Shown piece after piece: positions 1 to 8,450 of a stretch of DNA of 59,579 bases. Below the pieces are notes generated by a model, which ran no database searches, was not told where the DNA came from, and worked only from the letters and a program-made list of their open reading frames with translations. Made by a program: the position numbers and the translations under genes. The stretch is from a virus. The stretch spans positions 1 to 59,579 of the IMG/VR virus record IMGVR_UViG_3300010885_073914; one strand, given 5' to 3'. How positions within the stretch are numbered: position 1 is the stretch's first letter; each line of letters starts with the position of its first letter.

Positions 1-780
1 ATGTGTGTTGGGAAAGTCAGCGGATCAACTGATATGTGTGTTGGGAAAGTCAGCGGATCAACTGATATGTGTGTTGGGAAAGTTAGTGGGTCAACAGTAA
101 TGTGTGTTGGGAAAGTCAGCGGATCAACTGATATGTGTGTTGGGAAAGTTAGCGGATCAACTGATATGTGTATTGGGAAAGTTAGTGGATCAACTTTTAT
201 GTTGGGGAAAGTTAGTGGATCAACTTTTATGTTGGGGAAAGTTAGTGGATCAACTTTTATGTTGGGGAAAGTTAGTGGATCAACTTTTATGTTGGGGAAA
301 GTTAGTGGGTCAACTTTTATGTTGGGGAAAGTTAGTGGATCAACTTTTATGTTGGGGAAAGTTAGTGGATCAACAGTAATGTGTGTTGGGAAAGTTAGTG
401 GGTCAACAGTAATGTTTGTTGGGAAAGTTAGTGGGTCAACAGTAATGTTTGTTGGGAAAGTTAGTGGATCAACAGTAATGTTTGTTGGGAAAGTTAGTGG
501 GTCAACAGTAATGTTTGTTGGGAAAGTTAGTGGGTCAACAGTAATGTTTGTTGGGAAAGTTAGTGGGTCGATTGATATATGTGTTGGGAATGTTAGTGGA
601 TCGATTGTTATATGTGTTGGAAACGTCAACGGATCAATTGTAATATGTGTTGGAAAAGTTAGTGGGTCAATTGTTATATGTGTTGGGAAAGTTAGTGGAT
701 CGATTGTTATGTTTAGTGGATCGATTGTTATATTGGTTGGAAAAGTCAACGGATCAACTGTGATGTGAGTTGGGAAAGTT
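1..780 (-). repeat. Coding tandem repeat, 30 and 33 bp units (VDPLTFP)
   Basis: Direct tandem units encode, on the minus strand, NITVDPLTFPT-like 11-residue repeats (33 bp) at about 1-180 and 371-780. A central block of 10-residue IKVDPLTFPN repeats (30 bp) lies at about 181-370. Units in the central block are almost identical at DNA level, while those toward 780 are more diverged. Every unit is a multiple of three, so the frame stays open on both strands. There are no spacers, so this is not a CRISPR array. Confidence 0.93.
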
Positions 781-2183
781 AACGAATCTACATGTATGTT
801 TGGTATTGGACCGAAAGTTATGCTTGGAATATTAGGTATTGGCCCAAACTCTACCATTGTTGGAAAACAAATTTGAACGTCAACATAAACGTTTGGCACT
901 GGGCCAAACTCAATTAACGGATTAATTAAAGGTATAGGCCCGAATTCAACGTATGAGTTTATTGTAGGGACCGGCCCGAATTCGACCAAAGTTCCAAAAG
1001 ACGGCACTGGGCCGAATTCTATTATTGTGGGTATAGGAGGATCTACAACTATTATTGATGGTATCTCTATAGGTCCTATAGGTCCTATGTCTAAACAGGG
1101 GAAAACTATAGGAGGTATTACAGGCGGTTCCACCGTTGGTATAGTAGGAATGGCTAATGCTGGTATTTTAGGTATCTGAGGTATGCTTAATTCAAATGTA
1201 GTATTTGTACTTGAAGGAGCTGGGTCTTTAGGTGAGTCCCTAGAAACTGGAGTTAGTACCAACTGGCACTTATCATTACTCAGTGTTAGAACAGGGTCTA
1301 TCGTAGAGTTTGTTGCGTAAACGTGAGTCCCAGCTGTAGAATTAGCGGTGGACTGTCCATCTCCAAAATCTAGTCTGTAGCTTGTAAAACTGCCTTGTAT
1401 TGATATGCTATACTGGGCTGTTGTGCCCAAAGCGTCAGAGCTAACTATATAAAAGTCAAAAACCACGTCAGGACAGGTATAATCATCAAACAGGACAGGT
1501 ATGCTTTCAAGATGCCTAATTCTCCAGTCTAGTGTTTCCTTGTCTTCATCAAAATTAACTCCTATAAATTTTTCTGCATTTATTATGGCATCAGCGATTT
1601 GATTGTGATGCTCGGCAATAACAAACCCTCTGATCTCCGTACCAACAGGATTGTCTTTGGTTTTTTTTCCCCCTAAGTTCCTGCAACAACGCTTAAATTT
1701 TCTTACTTTTCCTTCAAACACAAGCTGTATGTCATCTAAAGAATATCCTGATCCTCCATGCACTACATCTAAGCTGGCAATAGAATTATTTTGTACGATT
1801 GCTGTTATTTTTGCTCCGCTGCCTTTTGAGCTGACAATTTTAACGGAAGGGTAGAAATACCCAGACCCACCATCAATTATTGGTATGCTGATTATTGTGC
1901 CATCCTGGTTTATTTCTACTCTTCCTATAGAAAGACCAGACCCTAAAGGATCTGTTTTCTCTACATCGTCATAATAAAAAAGTTCTCCATTTATACTTGC
2001 AAACCCATTATCAGCCCATATCTCTGGTCTTTCATCATTTACGGGTTCTATTGATATTTCATTTGCCCAAGCTAGATTGTCTTCCGTTGTGACAGTCTCA
2101 GATGTGTTGTAGACTAGGAACAGAGTTTCATCGCTGTCATACTTTTTTGGATACGCAGGTTTTGGGGGAAAAAAATTTACCAC
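1..2183 (-). CDS. Fibre-like structural protein with DPLTFP repeats (partial, runs off left edge)
   Basis: An open frame runs without a stop from about 2183 to the window edge, so the C-terminus is missing. The start is GTG at 2183 (an ATT lies just before it, then an in-frame stop); no strong ribosome-binding site is visible. The N-terminal ~190 residues are globular. A segment AEHHNQIADAIINAEKFIG follows and is shared with the next two upstream genes. A PKD-like stretch comes next (LDFGDG ... THVYA). The rest is low complexity: a proline-rich region, several EFGP[IV]P units (about 840-1080), then tandem VDPLTFP units to the edge. By position at the end of the tail operon and by its repeats it is probably a tail fibre, stalk or decoration protein; no enzymatic domain is seen. 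The function is inferred from context only. Confidence 0.8.
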   Translation of the reverse strand, partial: MVNFFPPKPAYPKKYDSDETLFLVYNTSETVTTEDNLAWANEISIEPVNDERPEIWADNGFASINGELFYYDDVEKTDPLGSGLSIGRVEINQDGTIISIPIIDGGSGYFYPSVKIVSSKGSGAKITAIVQNNSIASLDVVHGGSGYSLDDIQLVFEGKVRKFKRCCRNLGGKKTKDNPVGTEIRGFVIAEHHNQIADAIINAEKFIGVNFDEDKETLDWRIRHLESIPVLFDDYTCPDVVFDFYIVSSDALGTTAQYSISIQGSFTSYRLDFGDGQSTANSTAGTHVYATNSTIDPVLTLSNDKCQLVLTPVSRDSPKDPAPSSTNTTFELSIPQIPKIPALAIPTIPTVEPPVIPPIVFPCLDIGPIGPIEIPSIIVVDPPIPTIIEFGPVPSFGTLVEFGPVPTINSYVEFGPIPLINPLIEFGPVPNVYVDVQICFPTMVEFGPIPNIPSITFGPIPNIHVDSLTFPTHITVDPLTFPTNITIDPLNITIDPLTFPTHITIDPLTFPTHITIDPLTFPTHITIDPLTFPTHISIDPLTFPTNITVDPLTFPTNITVDPLTFPTNITVDPLTFPTNITVDPLTFPTNITVDPLTFPTHITVDPLTFPNIKVDPLTFPNIKVDPLTFPNIKVDPLTFPNIKVDPLTFPNIKVDPLTFPNIKVDPLTFPIHISVDPLTFPTHISVDPLTFPTHITVDPLTFPTHISVDPLTFPTHISVDPLTFPTH
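836..1080 (-). repeat. Diverged FGP[IV]P repeat segment
   Basis: On the minus strand the peptide EFGP[IV]P recurs about every 11-16 residues (around 1016, 976, 940, 905, 855 and 820 in DNA). It lies just N-terminal to the VDPLTFP array of the same protein. The units differ in spacing and codons, so this is an older repeat than the left-edge array. Confidence 0.7.
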
Positions 2184-2196
2184 AATCTAGTCTTTC

Positions 2197-4515
2197 TTAA
2201 AAAATGTACATTTGCCATTGTGTGGCGTTTGCTCTATCTGGACCATTAACTATAGACTTGAACGTCATGTCCGCCTCATTGAACTTTATAAAACATTTAT
2301 TGCTGTAGTCATAACTTAAAAACACCAACTTATCTCCATCGGAAGCTGATATCAAAGTATTTGCTGGGTCGTCAAACCCTATTTTACTTGTATCTTGAAG
2401 ACTCCTAAACAGAGATGAGGTTGTCCCTGGACCTCCTGAGACCCATGATCCTGTGTTTGGGCTATAAGCTACCACCGATCCACTGTTATTAAAGAAATAA
2501 ACTCCTTGACTTAATGAAACCAAAGATCCCTCAACCTTAGACCCAGGCATGTCTGAAACTTTTCTTATGTCTACAAATGGCTCTGATGTATTTCCACTCG
2601 TCTTGTAGAATGAACTTATCCTATAAAATAAGCCACCCTCATTTCTTAAAAGGTATCCTGAATCTTCATACCAAGTTGATCTATAAACACTAAAATAACC
2701 CTTACTTAGATTGCTATAATCGAAATCTAGTGTGTTTGTAGTAAGTTCGTTGGCACCATTTTTATAGTTTGAGCTTTGCATTGTTGAATCACTTGAACTA
2801 AAATCTAATATGTCATATTTAGTCTTTTGTTGTGATGTTGCTGCGTTGCCATCTGAAACTGCGCCGAACAGGAAATAAATACTTTGGTTGTAACCGAAAC
2901 TAGCCCAGTTCCAAGGCCTATTTATGTGTCCTTTTGATGTGTAGGTGTCTTCAAACCCATTGAACTCTGAGAACATAATTTTTTCGTTGCTAATCGGATC
3001 CGACAGATCTCTACCGCTAGCCCAATAAACCAGAGCTGTGCCGCCACCACCTGATGGTGTCGTTGTTCTTTTAATTGCTCCGTTATTCTTTAAAAATTCA
3101 TTCTTTGACTTGGATTCCATCGATGAAGAATCTAGAAAGCTTGAGTTTGCATCAGATGTTAAATTGCTTCCTTTGACTTTAAAAGTTTCACTTATTATTC
3201 CAAATTCATAAGAATAAGATGTTGGCCCATTTGTGTACCAAAGCCAAAGATTGTAGTTTTCAATAATGTCAAAAGCATTTTTATAATTCGTTATTCTGTA
3301 AGCATTGAACTCTGTGTCTGTTCTTAGTATTAAGTCAAAATATCCACCGCTCCCAAACAAAGCCTTCGTGCTTTTAGAGTTGTTATGAATCAAGTCATCA
3401 GAAAAAGACCAAGTATAAGTGTCTACGGCGTCTATGCGTTTATTTGATCCGTCAACTACTTCTCCTGAGTAGGTTCTGTAAGACCCATCTTCGCTGGTAT
3501 AAGAGCCAGGCACGACTCTTATATTTTCATCGTGTATTCTTACATCTATCAAGGTGTTTATTGGTGCTCTTATTTTGGGGGTGGCATTTGTATATGGTTT
3601 ATCATCCCCTCCTGGGAGTGGATCGCCTGGGGTTAAAGATTGTCCACTTCTTTCTACTATCTCCACAGTTGCTTCATCCGGAGCAGGAAACCGGACATTT
3701 ATAAGCTTAGGAAATACAACTACGTCGCTAAGCTGGTAAGAACCAAAATCATTTAGCACTGTTAGAGAAACATCGTATATTCCTGGGGAGCTATATGTCT
3801 TCTGTACTTTGCAAAGCCCCGATGAAGGGCATACAACTTCTGCCAATATGTTGGATATATTGGAAGGAACTACCGAATCGTTTACTGTTATCAAACTTAT
3901 GTTGGTTATCTCTGTGTTGTCTCCAAAGTTCCAAATGTGTTTAACGGAACTAGCAACACCGTCTGTACCTAAGAAAAAGCTTTGATCGGTGAACTCCACA
4001 GTGAGAGGAGCTAACCCTACAACCTTATCCACTTTAAACCAGGCCTTTGGAGCCAAGACTAACCTTCTTAGATAGTTTATCCTTTCTTCCATTGTTCCTC
4101 TTAGAGGATATTTTCCCACTTCGCCTTTTCTCCCAGCAAATCTTTCTACTTCTATTAAGGCATCTTTTAAATTGTTGTGGTGCAATGAAACAACGTTTTG
4201 CGTTACGTTCGTTGCTCTTTTAGGTTTAGGATTGTCTATGAAACCTGGAAGAAGTTCGAGTCCATCAAATGATGTTAATGTTCTAGAAGAATAGTAAAAT
4301 GACAAAGCTCTTAACTCTGGCTCGCTGCATTGCTCTGTTAATGTTATTATTCCTGTTGAATCAAATGTTCTAATAACATTTTCATCTCCCACAATTGATA
4401 TATAAGTGTCACCGGGGTTATAATCTTCCGCTAGAGATACACGCAAGCTATCTGATACATGAAACAGATTCTGATCTGTGTCTATTGACTGTGGGTAGTT
4501 TACTTTTGGTATCAT
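2197..4515 (-). CDS. PKD-domain tail-associated protein with kelch/propeller-like C-terminus
   Basis: 772 residues. The N-terminal ~130 residues contain LHHNNLKDALIEVERFAG, matching the two flanking genes. Around residues 165-270 is a PKD-type domain (VEFTDQSFF ... HIWNFGDN ... YDVSLTVLNDFG), and a second, weaker one follows (TYTWSFSDD ... GYFDLILRTD). The C-terminal ~300 residues have repeated short strand motifs such as NWASFGYNQSIYFLFG, GLFYRISSFY and GVYFFNNSGSVVAYSPNTG, resembling a kelch or other beta-propeller binding domain. The ATG overlaps the stop of the preceding gene by 4 bases (ATGA), so translation is coupled. PKD and propeller folds bind proteins or glycans, so a role as a receptor-binding or decorating tail protein is likely but inferred. 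Confidence 0.75.
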   Translation of the reverse strand: MIPKVNYPQSIDTDQNLFHVSDSLRVSLAEDYNPGDTYISIVGDENVIRTFDSTGIITLTEQCSEPELRALSFYYSSRTLTSFDGLELLPGFIDNPKPKRATNVTQNVVSLHHNNLKDALIEVERFAGRKGEVGKYPLRGTMEERINYLRRLVLAPKAWFKVDKVVGLAPLTVEFTDQSFFLGTDGVASSVKHIWNFGDNTEITNISLITVNDSVVPSNISNILAEVVCPSSGLCKVQKTYSSPGIYDVSLTVLNDFGSYQLSDVVVFPKLINVRFPAPDEATVEIVERSGQSLTPGDPLPGGDDKPYTNATPKIRAPINTLIDVRIHDENIRVVPGSYTSEDGSYRTYSGEVVDGSNKRIDAVDTYTWSFSDDLIHNNSKSTKALFGSGGYFDLILRTDTEFNAYRITNYKNAFDIIENYNLWLWYTNGPTSYSYEFGIISETFKVKGSNLTSDANSSFLDSSSMESKSKNEFLKNNGAIKRTTTPSGGGGTALVYWASGRDLSDPISNEKIMFSEFNGFEDTYTSKGHINRPWNWASFGYNQSIYFLFGAVSDGNAATSQQKTKYDILDFSSSDSTMQSSNYKNGANELTTNTLDFDYSNLSKGYFSVYRSTWYEDSGYLLRNEGGLFYRISSFYKTSGNTSEPFVDIRKVSDMPGSKVEGSLVSLSQGVYFFNNSGSVVAYSPNTGSWVSGGPGTTSSLFRSLQDTSKIGFDDPANTLISASDGDKLVFLSYDYSNKCFIKFNEADMTFKSIVNGPDRANATQWQMYIF

Positions 4516-5594
4516 GAAATTTTAATTCCTAGTCCTTTAACATTATTTGGATTTATAAATGCTTTTTTTAGAGTCTGATTACTCAGAAGCACCAGCAGAG
4601 AAGGATTGTATTCTCCCTTGTTTTTGTAAACTATTCTTATCGTGTGTTCGTTTGGATCTTCTTTAAATATTGTTTGTGTGGTTTCTGTTGTTCCATATTC
4701 TCTTGCGTCCCCATCTAATATCCACCATCTTTTGATTATGTCCCCGTCTGTTTGATCAACAAACTCAAAAACTGTTCCTTGGCTTACTTCCGGGTTTGAC
4801 TCCACCCAACCAGCCGCCTCATCAGAAGTTCCATATAAGGGAGAAACGTAAAAGAACGCCTGCTTTTCTTCTTTATCCACTGTTATGTAGTTGGACTTTG
4901 TGCAATACCCTTGTGCTCCTAAAGATGTTATAACGTTTAGCTGAACCGTGAATATGCCTTCGGTCGTATAAACGTGCGTAGGAGACCTTTCTATAGATGT
5001 TGATCCATCTCCAAAGTCCCAAAGAGATCTAACAATAGGTCCCGTGCTAAAATTTTGAAATCTTACTGTTAATGGAGGAGAACCTCTGACTATTGATGCT
5101 CTAAAAAGAGCTTTAGGTGAAAGAAACCTTGCTTCCTGCCTTTTTAGTATTTCATTTAAGGATCCACTCGATGGCGTCAAAACGGTCCCCAGATTTTTTT
5201 CTATATTTATAAGAGCATCCTTTACGGCGTTGTGATGTTCTGCAAACACAGCATTGCTGACGCTACTCCCCATCGGCCATACATTTTGTCTAGACCCTGC
5301 AAACCCTCTTATTAAATCTTTGAAAACTCCTGAAGATTTATTCCCATAATAGACCATTTCTGCACTACCTGGTTTCCCTGGTGGCGGCCCTACCCTAAGT
5401 ATGCCTGTATCTGGGAAGCCACTATTGTCTTCAACTATCACATACTTTCCGTTGTAACTTAGACTCTGTTTAAGAGTAGTCACAGAATTGTTAGATGCTA
5501 CATAGAGCTGTTCTTTATCATCGAGCACCACAGGATAAAGAGACAGTTGTCCTGACTCATATCCTAGATCTTGTGACGATACTTTACTTGCCAT
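4512..5594 (-). CDS. PKD-domain tail-associated protein
   Basis: 360 residues. It shares the AEHHNAVKDALINIEKNLG segment with the two genes downstream. A canonical PKD domain follows at about residues 165-220 (VRFQNFSTG ... SLWDFGDG ... HVYTTEGIFTVQLNV). A second Ig-like unit covers residues ~240-345 (FEFVDQTDGDIIKRWWILDGDA ... NPSLLVLLS). The start ATG lies inside the end of the upstream gene (11-base overlap) behind an AAAGGA ribosome-binding site. It looks like a shorter paralogue of the 772-residue neighbour without the C-terminal domain. Virion surface protein is the likely role, by context. Confidence 0.75.
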   Translation of the reverse strand: MASKVSSQDLGYESGQLSLYPVVLDDKEQLYVASNNSVTTLKQSLSYNGKYVIVEDNSGFPDTGILRVGPPPGKPGSAEMVYYGNKSSGVFKDLIRGFAGSRQNVWPMGSSVSNAVFAEHHNAVKDALINIEKNLGTVLTPSSGSLNEILKRQEARFLSPKALFRASIVRGSPPLTVRFQNFSTGPIVRSLWDFGDGSTSIERSPTHVYTTEGIFTVQLNVITSLGAQGYCTKSNYITVDKEEKQAFFYVSPLYGTSDEAAGWVESNPEVSQGTVFEFVDQTDGDIIKRWWILDGDAREYGTTETTQTIFKEDPNEHTIRIVYKNKGEYNPSLLVLLSNQTLKKAFINPNNVKGLGIKIS

Positions 5595-6312
5595 TTATTT
5601 TTCCTTTATTTTCTTCAATTTTCTTCACTAATTGCTCATGCCTCAGAGTTAATGTATTTAATACTTGCTTTTTTATGTTCATATCATCGGGCAGTGCAAC
5701 AATAGTCTCTACAAGTTCACTCTCTAGCTGTCCGCCTAACAGCATCTTAAGATTTAATTTTTGGGTAAGTTTCTCGGACCAGTATTCTTTCTGTGCGTTA
5801 GTATCGTCTAAGCTTTTTAAGGGTTCGACCTTTTCTAAGCTTTTAAGCATTTCCAAAAAGAACTCTAATTCCTCTTCTATATACTTTTTTCTGCTTAAAA
5901 GTTGGGCAATATTGGATATTGTTGAGTTTTTCTTCCTTTTTATTTTTTTGATTTTTATTCTGTTTTCTTTATCTTTTAGCTCCTTCATTTCTTCATTATT
6001 GCCTTCAAAACTGGCTAATTTTAGCATTTCTTCTTCTAGTCCTAATAATTCAAGGGTATCGTTTTGCTCTTCAACTTCTAAGCTCAATGATTCTAGGGAT
6101 TCTTTCCTAGCCTTGATTTCCCTCAAACACTGCCACATTTTTGCCTGTGTTGTCGGTTCTTTGCCTATTACAAAATATCTTAGTTGGAAAAAGCTGTGCC
6201 TTTCCGGGACCGCACTCTCTATAGCTTTAGAAATTTCGTCTTTTTTAGAGTTTCCTATCATCACCTCTTCCTCACTCTCTATCCCCGACAACCCGATTTG
6301 ATGGTTTGACAT
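5584..6312 (-). CDS. Coiled-coil protein of unknown function
   Basis: 242 residues, rich in Glu, Lys and Leu. Heptad-like patterns run through about residues 65-150 and again near the C-terminus (EQLVKKIEENKGK), so long helices or coiled coils are expected. No signal peptide, membrane segment or catalytic motif is visible. An AAGGAG ribosome-binding site precedes the ATG (minus strand). It is the first gene of the PKD-protein group after a plus-strand gene interrupts the operon. A tail assembly chaperone or structural role is possible from its position; I do not recognise the family. Confidence 0.6.
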   Translation of the reverse strand: MSNHQIGLSGIESEEEVMIGNSKKDEISKAIESAVPERHSFFQLRYFVIGKEPTTQAKMWQCLREIKARKESLESLSLEVEEQNDTLELLGLEEEMLKLASFEGNNEEMKELKDKENRIKIKKIKRKKNSTISNIAQLLSRKKYIEEELEFFLEMLKSLEKVEPLKSLDDTNAQKEYWSEKLTQKLNLKMLLGGQLESELVETIVALPDDMNIKKQVLNTLTLRHEQLVKKIEENKGKINGK

Positions 6313-6339
6313 TTATTCTCCTTTGTATTAAAGTACTCA

Positions 6340-6347
6340 ATTAAATA
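6340..6347 (+). promoter_or_regulatory. Late-promoter-like box ATTAAATA
   Basis: ATTAAATA lies 35 bases before the ATG at 6383, with a strong GGAGGAG ribosome-binding site in between. It fits the TAAATA core found before other genes in this window but is the most diverged of the set (T at the second position). Confidence 0.4.
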
Positions 6348-6382
6348 GAGTTTCCTGCGGTTTATTATGGAGGAGAAATTAA

Positions 6383-6898
6383 ATGAACTATTTGAATGGT
6401 AAAAGAGCATACTTATCTGGTGCGATAGAATTTGGGGAGAAAAGTCATAATTGGCGCATAGATCCAATAAACGTTATGACAGCCAGATTTGGTATAAACG
6501 TTTTTGACCCATTTAGCGACCCAAAGCAGCAGTGGGTTGACCAGCTAGATATTGCAAGAAGCAATAAAGACTATTTAAAGATAAGAAAAATAGCAAGAAA
6601 CTTTGTTAGGAAAGACCTTTGTATGGTTGATAGGAGCGACTTTTTGGTTGCTTACATGCCATATAAAGTTCCAACAACGGGAACCATACACGAAATAGTA
6701 GTTAGCAATGAAGCAAAAAAGCCGACTCTTATAGTTTGTCCACAAGGTAAAGAGAACGCTCCAATATGGCTTTGGGGCATTTTACCCGAGAATTATTTTT
6801 TTGGTTGTTGGGATGACCTCTTCAACTACTTAGAAGAGGTCACACAAGGTAGGCATTCCCAAGATGATAGATGGGACTTTTGCTGCGGGCTGATTTAG
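6383..6898 (+). CDS. Nucleoside 2-deoxyribosyltransferase-like protein
   Basis: 171 residues. The N-terminus AYLSGAIEFG followed by W-R at residues 24-25, then INVFDP, VDRSDFLVAYMP and the GTIHEI motif, match the nucleoside 2-deoxyribosyltransferase-like fold widely found in phages. That fold moves or hydrolyses the base of deoxynucleosides; the Glu of GTIHEI is the likely catalytic residue. A role in nucleotide salvage or modified-nucleotide supply is inferred. It is preceded by GGAGGAG and sits alone on the plus strand inside the minus-strand tail operon, converging with the 178-residue gene (4-base overlap of the 3' ends). Confidence 0.72.
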   Translation: MNYLNGKRAYLSGAIEFGEKSHNWRIDPINVMTARFGINVFDPFSDPKQQWVDQLDIARSNKDYLKIRKIARNFVRKDLCMVDRSDFLVAYMPYKVPTTGTIHEIVVSNEAKKPTLIVCPQGKENAPIWLWGILPENYFFGCWDDLFNYLEEVTQGRHSQDDRWDFCCGLI

Positions 6899-7431
6899 CA
6901 TATTTTTACATTTGCTATAGCCTTAAATTTACAACCTTTGCTTATAGCTCTACAAGCCCATATTGTTTTTACGAAATCTAGTCCTCCGTCGTTATCTATG
7001 TTACCGATATCTTTAAAGGTACTAGTATTGACAAGTATTCCATTAAGCGTGCCGCCTACAAAATCTGTCTTTCCTTCGACTATTGGAAAAAGTATATCTT
7101 TCTCGCTTTCTATAAAACCAAAATAACGTAGGTCTAATTTTGGAGGAACTGTGCTTCCTGCAAACACTATAAAGTTCCATTCCGCTTTAGCATTTTTCAT
7201 TCCTATATTTATAAGGGAAGAAAAAGTGTTCTTTCCTTTAAAAGTTGGACATATGTCTTTCATCTCTTTTATATCCCTAGCTTTTGCACTATCGTCTGTT
7301 GCACAGATATAATCCGCCTCAGGATATTTTCTTTTAATAGAGTTGGCTGTCCCCTGTAAAAGCTTTACTGCTCTCTCGGAGCAAAGTATTACAAAGCCAA
7401 AGTTTAGCTTCTTGTATTGATACATTTTCAT
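6895..7431 (-). CDS. Small glycosyltransferase-A-fold-like protein
   Basis: 178 residues. The N-terminal strand FGFVILCSERAV, a helix, YICATDDS, then EWNFIVFAGSTVPP and FPIVEGKTDFVGG resemble the nucleotide-sugar half of a GT-A fold. The acidic DxD is replaced by AGST, so activity is uncertain. The ATG overlaps the upstream stop by 4 bases (ATGA), placing it in the tail operon. It may glycosylate a fibre protein or be a non-catalytic relative; the assignment is weak. Confidence 0.4.
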   Translation of the reverse strand: MKMYQYKKLNFGFVILCSERAVKLLQGTANSIKRKYPEADYICATDDSAKARDIKEMKDICPTFKGKNTFSSLINIGMKNAKAEWNFIVFAGSTVPPKLDLRYFGFIESEKDILFPIVEGKTDFVGGTLNGILVNTSTFKDIGNIDNDGGLDFVKTIWACRAISKGCKFKAIANVKIC

Positions 7432-8312
7432 GATTGGGCAACGTCAAAATCGACTCTAATCACATCATATTCTGTTATAGAGTTGAGCAGTGTAAATGTT
7501 CCGTTCATGTGATTAGGTGTAAACATGTTTTTTTCTTGCTTAATCATGTTAGAGCTTGATGACCATGAAGAGTCTAATGGGTTTTTGGGGTAGAATATCT
7601 CATATTCACTACTTAGCCTTATTCCGTTTAAGTAGACCCTTAAGCTGCCCTCTATGTATGCTGTGCTGCTTCCGCTAGCATCATACTCATTTGTTGCCTC
7701 ATCTGTTAATTCTGGCTCTATATCGTAATAATGTCTATGTGCATACTGTAAGGAGGTATTTAAGATGGGCTTGATAGTATTTGGTCCTACACCTACTTCC
7801 CAGCTTATAAAAGAAGATGGCTGAAATTGTATCTTGCCTTGCTCAAACAGTATCACGTTCGAAGGGGTGCAAGCTTCATCAGTGCAAACCTCGATTGATA
7901 CACTGGTTGCATTTGACGGAATGCCTGCAAGCTTATCTCTTTCTGATTCTAGCATTCTCACAAAAGGAACTGGGTTTACAACTTCTGTGTAGCCCAATGT
8001 TGAGTTGTAGTACTCTAGCTCAGATGACTCAACGTTTTTTGTTCCGTCCGAGTGTTCCGCTATGTTGTGAAGAGACTCGTCTATTGCTGTGCTTTTTAAG
8101 TTGCCATCTTCATCTATAGATTGGTTTATTCTATTTGCTATGTTGCCCTGGGTCCCAGCAGCGTCATTGAGTATTTGCGAATGTTTGTCTACTGCATTGT
8201 TTATTACATTGTCTCGATCCGCCAGTGTTTTTAAAGGCAGATTGTCATAAGTCCAATGGTATGGCTGGTTGGCCTCATGCTGAGGTACCGGTAATTTTGT
8301 TAAATCTGGCAT
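7428..8312 (-). CDS. Tail fibre or baseplate-associated structural protein
   Basis: 294 residues. The N-terminal half is helical with NAVDKHSQILNDAAGTQGNIANRINQS, a pattern common at the base of phage fibres. The C-terminal half is beta-rich with SLRVYLNGIRLSSEYEIFYP and TLLNSITEYDVIRVDF, typical of short repeated beta domains in fibre proteins that attach to the baseplate. It is followed by a GT-like gene (4-base overlap) and preceded by a 42-residue gene. Structural role by motif style and operon position; exact identity unknown. Confidence 0.6.
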   Translation of the reverse strand: MPDLTKLPVPQHEANQPYHWTYDNLPLKTLADRDNVINNAVDKHSQILNDAAGTQGNIANRINQSIDEDGNLKSTAIDESLHNIAEHSDGTKNVESSELEYYNSTLGYTEVVNPVPFVRMLESERDKLAGIPSNATSVSIEVCTDEACTPSNVILFEQGKIQFQPSSFISWEVGVGPNTIKPILNTSLQYAHRHYYDIEPELTDEATNEYDASGSSTAYIEGSLRVYLNGIRLSSEYEIFYPKNPLDSSWSSSSNMIKQEKNMFTPNHMNGTFTLLNSITEYDVIRVDFDVAQS

Positions 8313-8313
8313 T

Positions 8314-8442
8314 TTATAAGTCTGGCTCCCATGGTTGGTCTTGGTCTCTCTCTTTATCTTTCTCTCTTGCTTCCGCTAGCATTCTGTTTATTCTTTCTAT
8401 AGCTTCTCTATTATTAATTTTTTCTAACCAATAATTTATCAT
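8314..8442 (-). CDS. Small charged protein, 42 residues
   Basis: ATG at 8442 is preceded by a strong AAGGAGGGTG ribosome-binding site that overlaps the end of the upstream gene. The stop at 8314 lies 1 base before the next ATG (8312). The product begins MINYWLEKINNREAIERINR, is one charged helix and ends DQPWEPDL. Tight packing between two tail genes and the strong ribosome-binding site argue that it is real. Function unknown; a small tail assembly factor is possible. Confidence 0.7.
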   Translation of the reverse strand: MINYWLEKINNREAIERINRMLAEAREKDKERDQDQPWEPDL

Positions 8443-8450
8443 CACCCTCC

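Noticed and set aside
1-768. Plus-strand open frame of MCVGKVSGST repeats
   Set aside because: It is the mirror of the minus-strand VDPLTFP array. The units are multiples of three, so frames stay open on both strands; the minus frame continues into a globular domain.
1-780. Possible CRISPR array from regular 30-33 bp repeats
   Set aside because: Units are directly adjacent with no unique spacers, lie inside a coding frame and no cas gene is near.
5495-6301. 268-residue Ser/Leu-rich plus-strand frame
   Set aside because: Antisense to the coiled-coil gene; Ser/Phe/Leu richness is what Glu/Lys-rich codons give in reverse.
6279-6467. 62-residue minus-strand frame upstream of the coiled-coil gene
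   Set aside because: Overlaps two better supported genes and has no ribosome-binding site.
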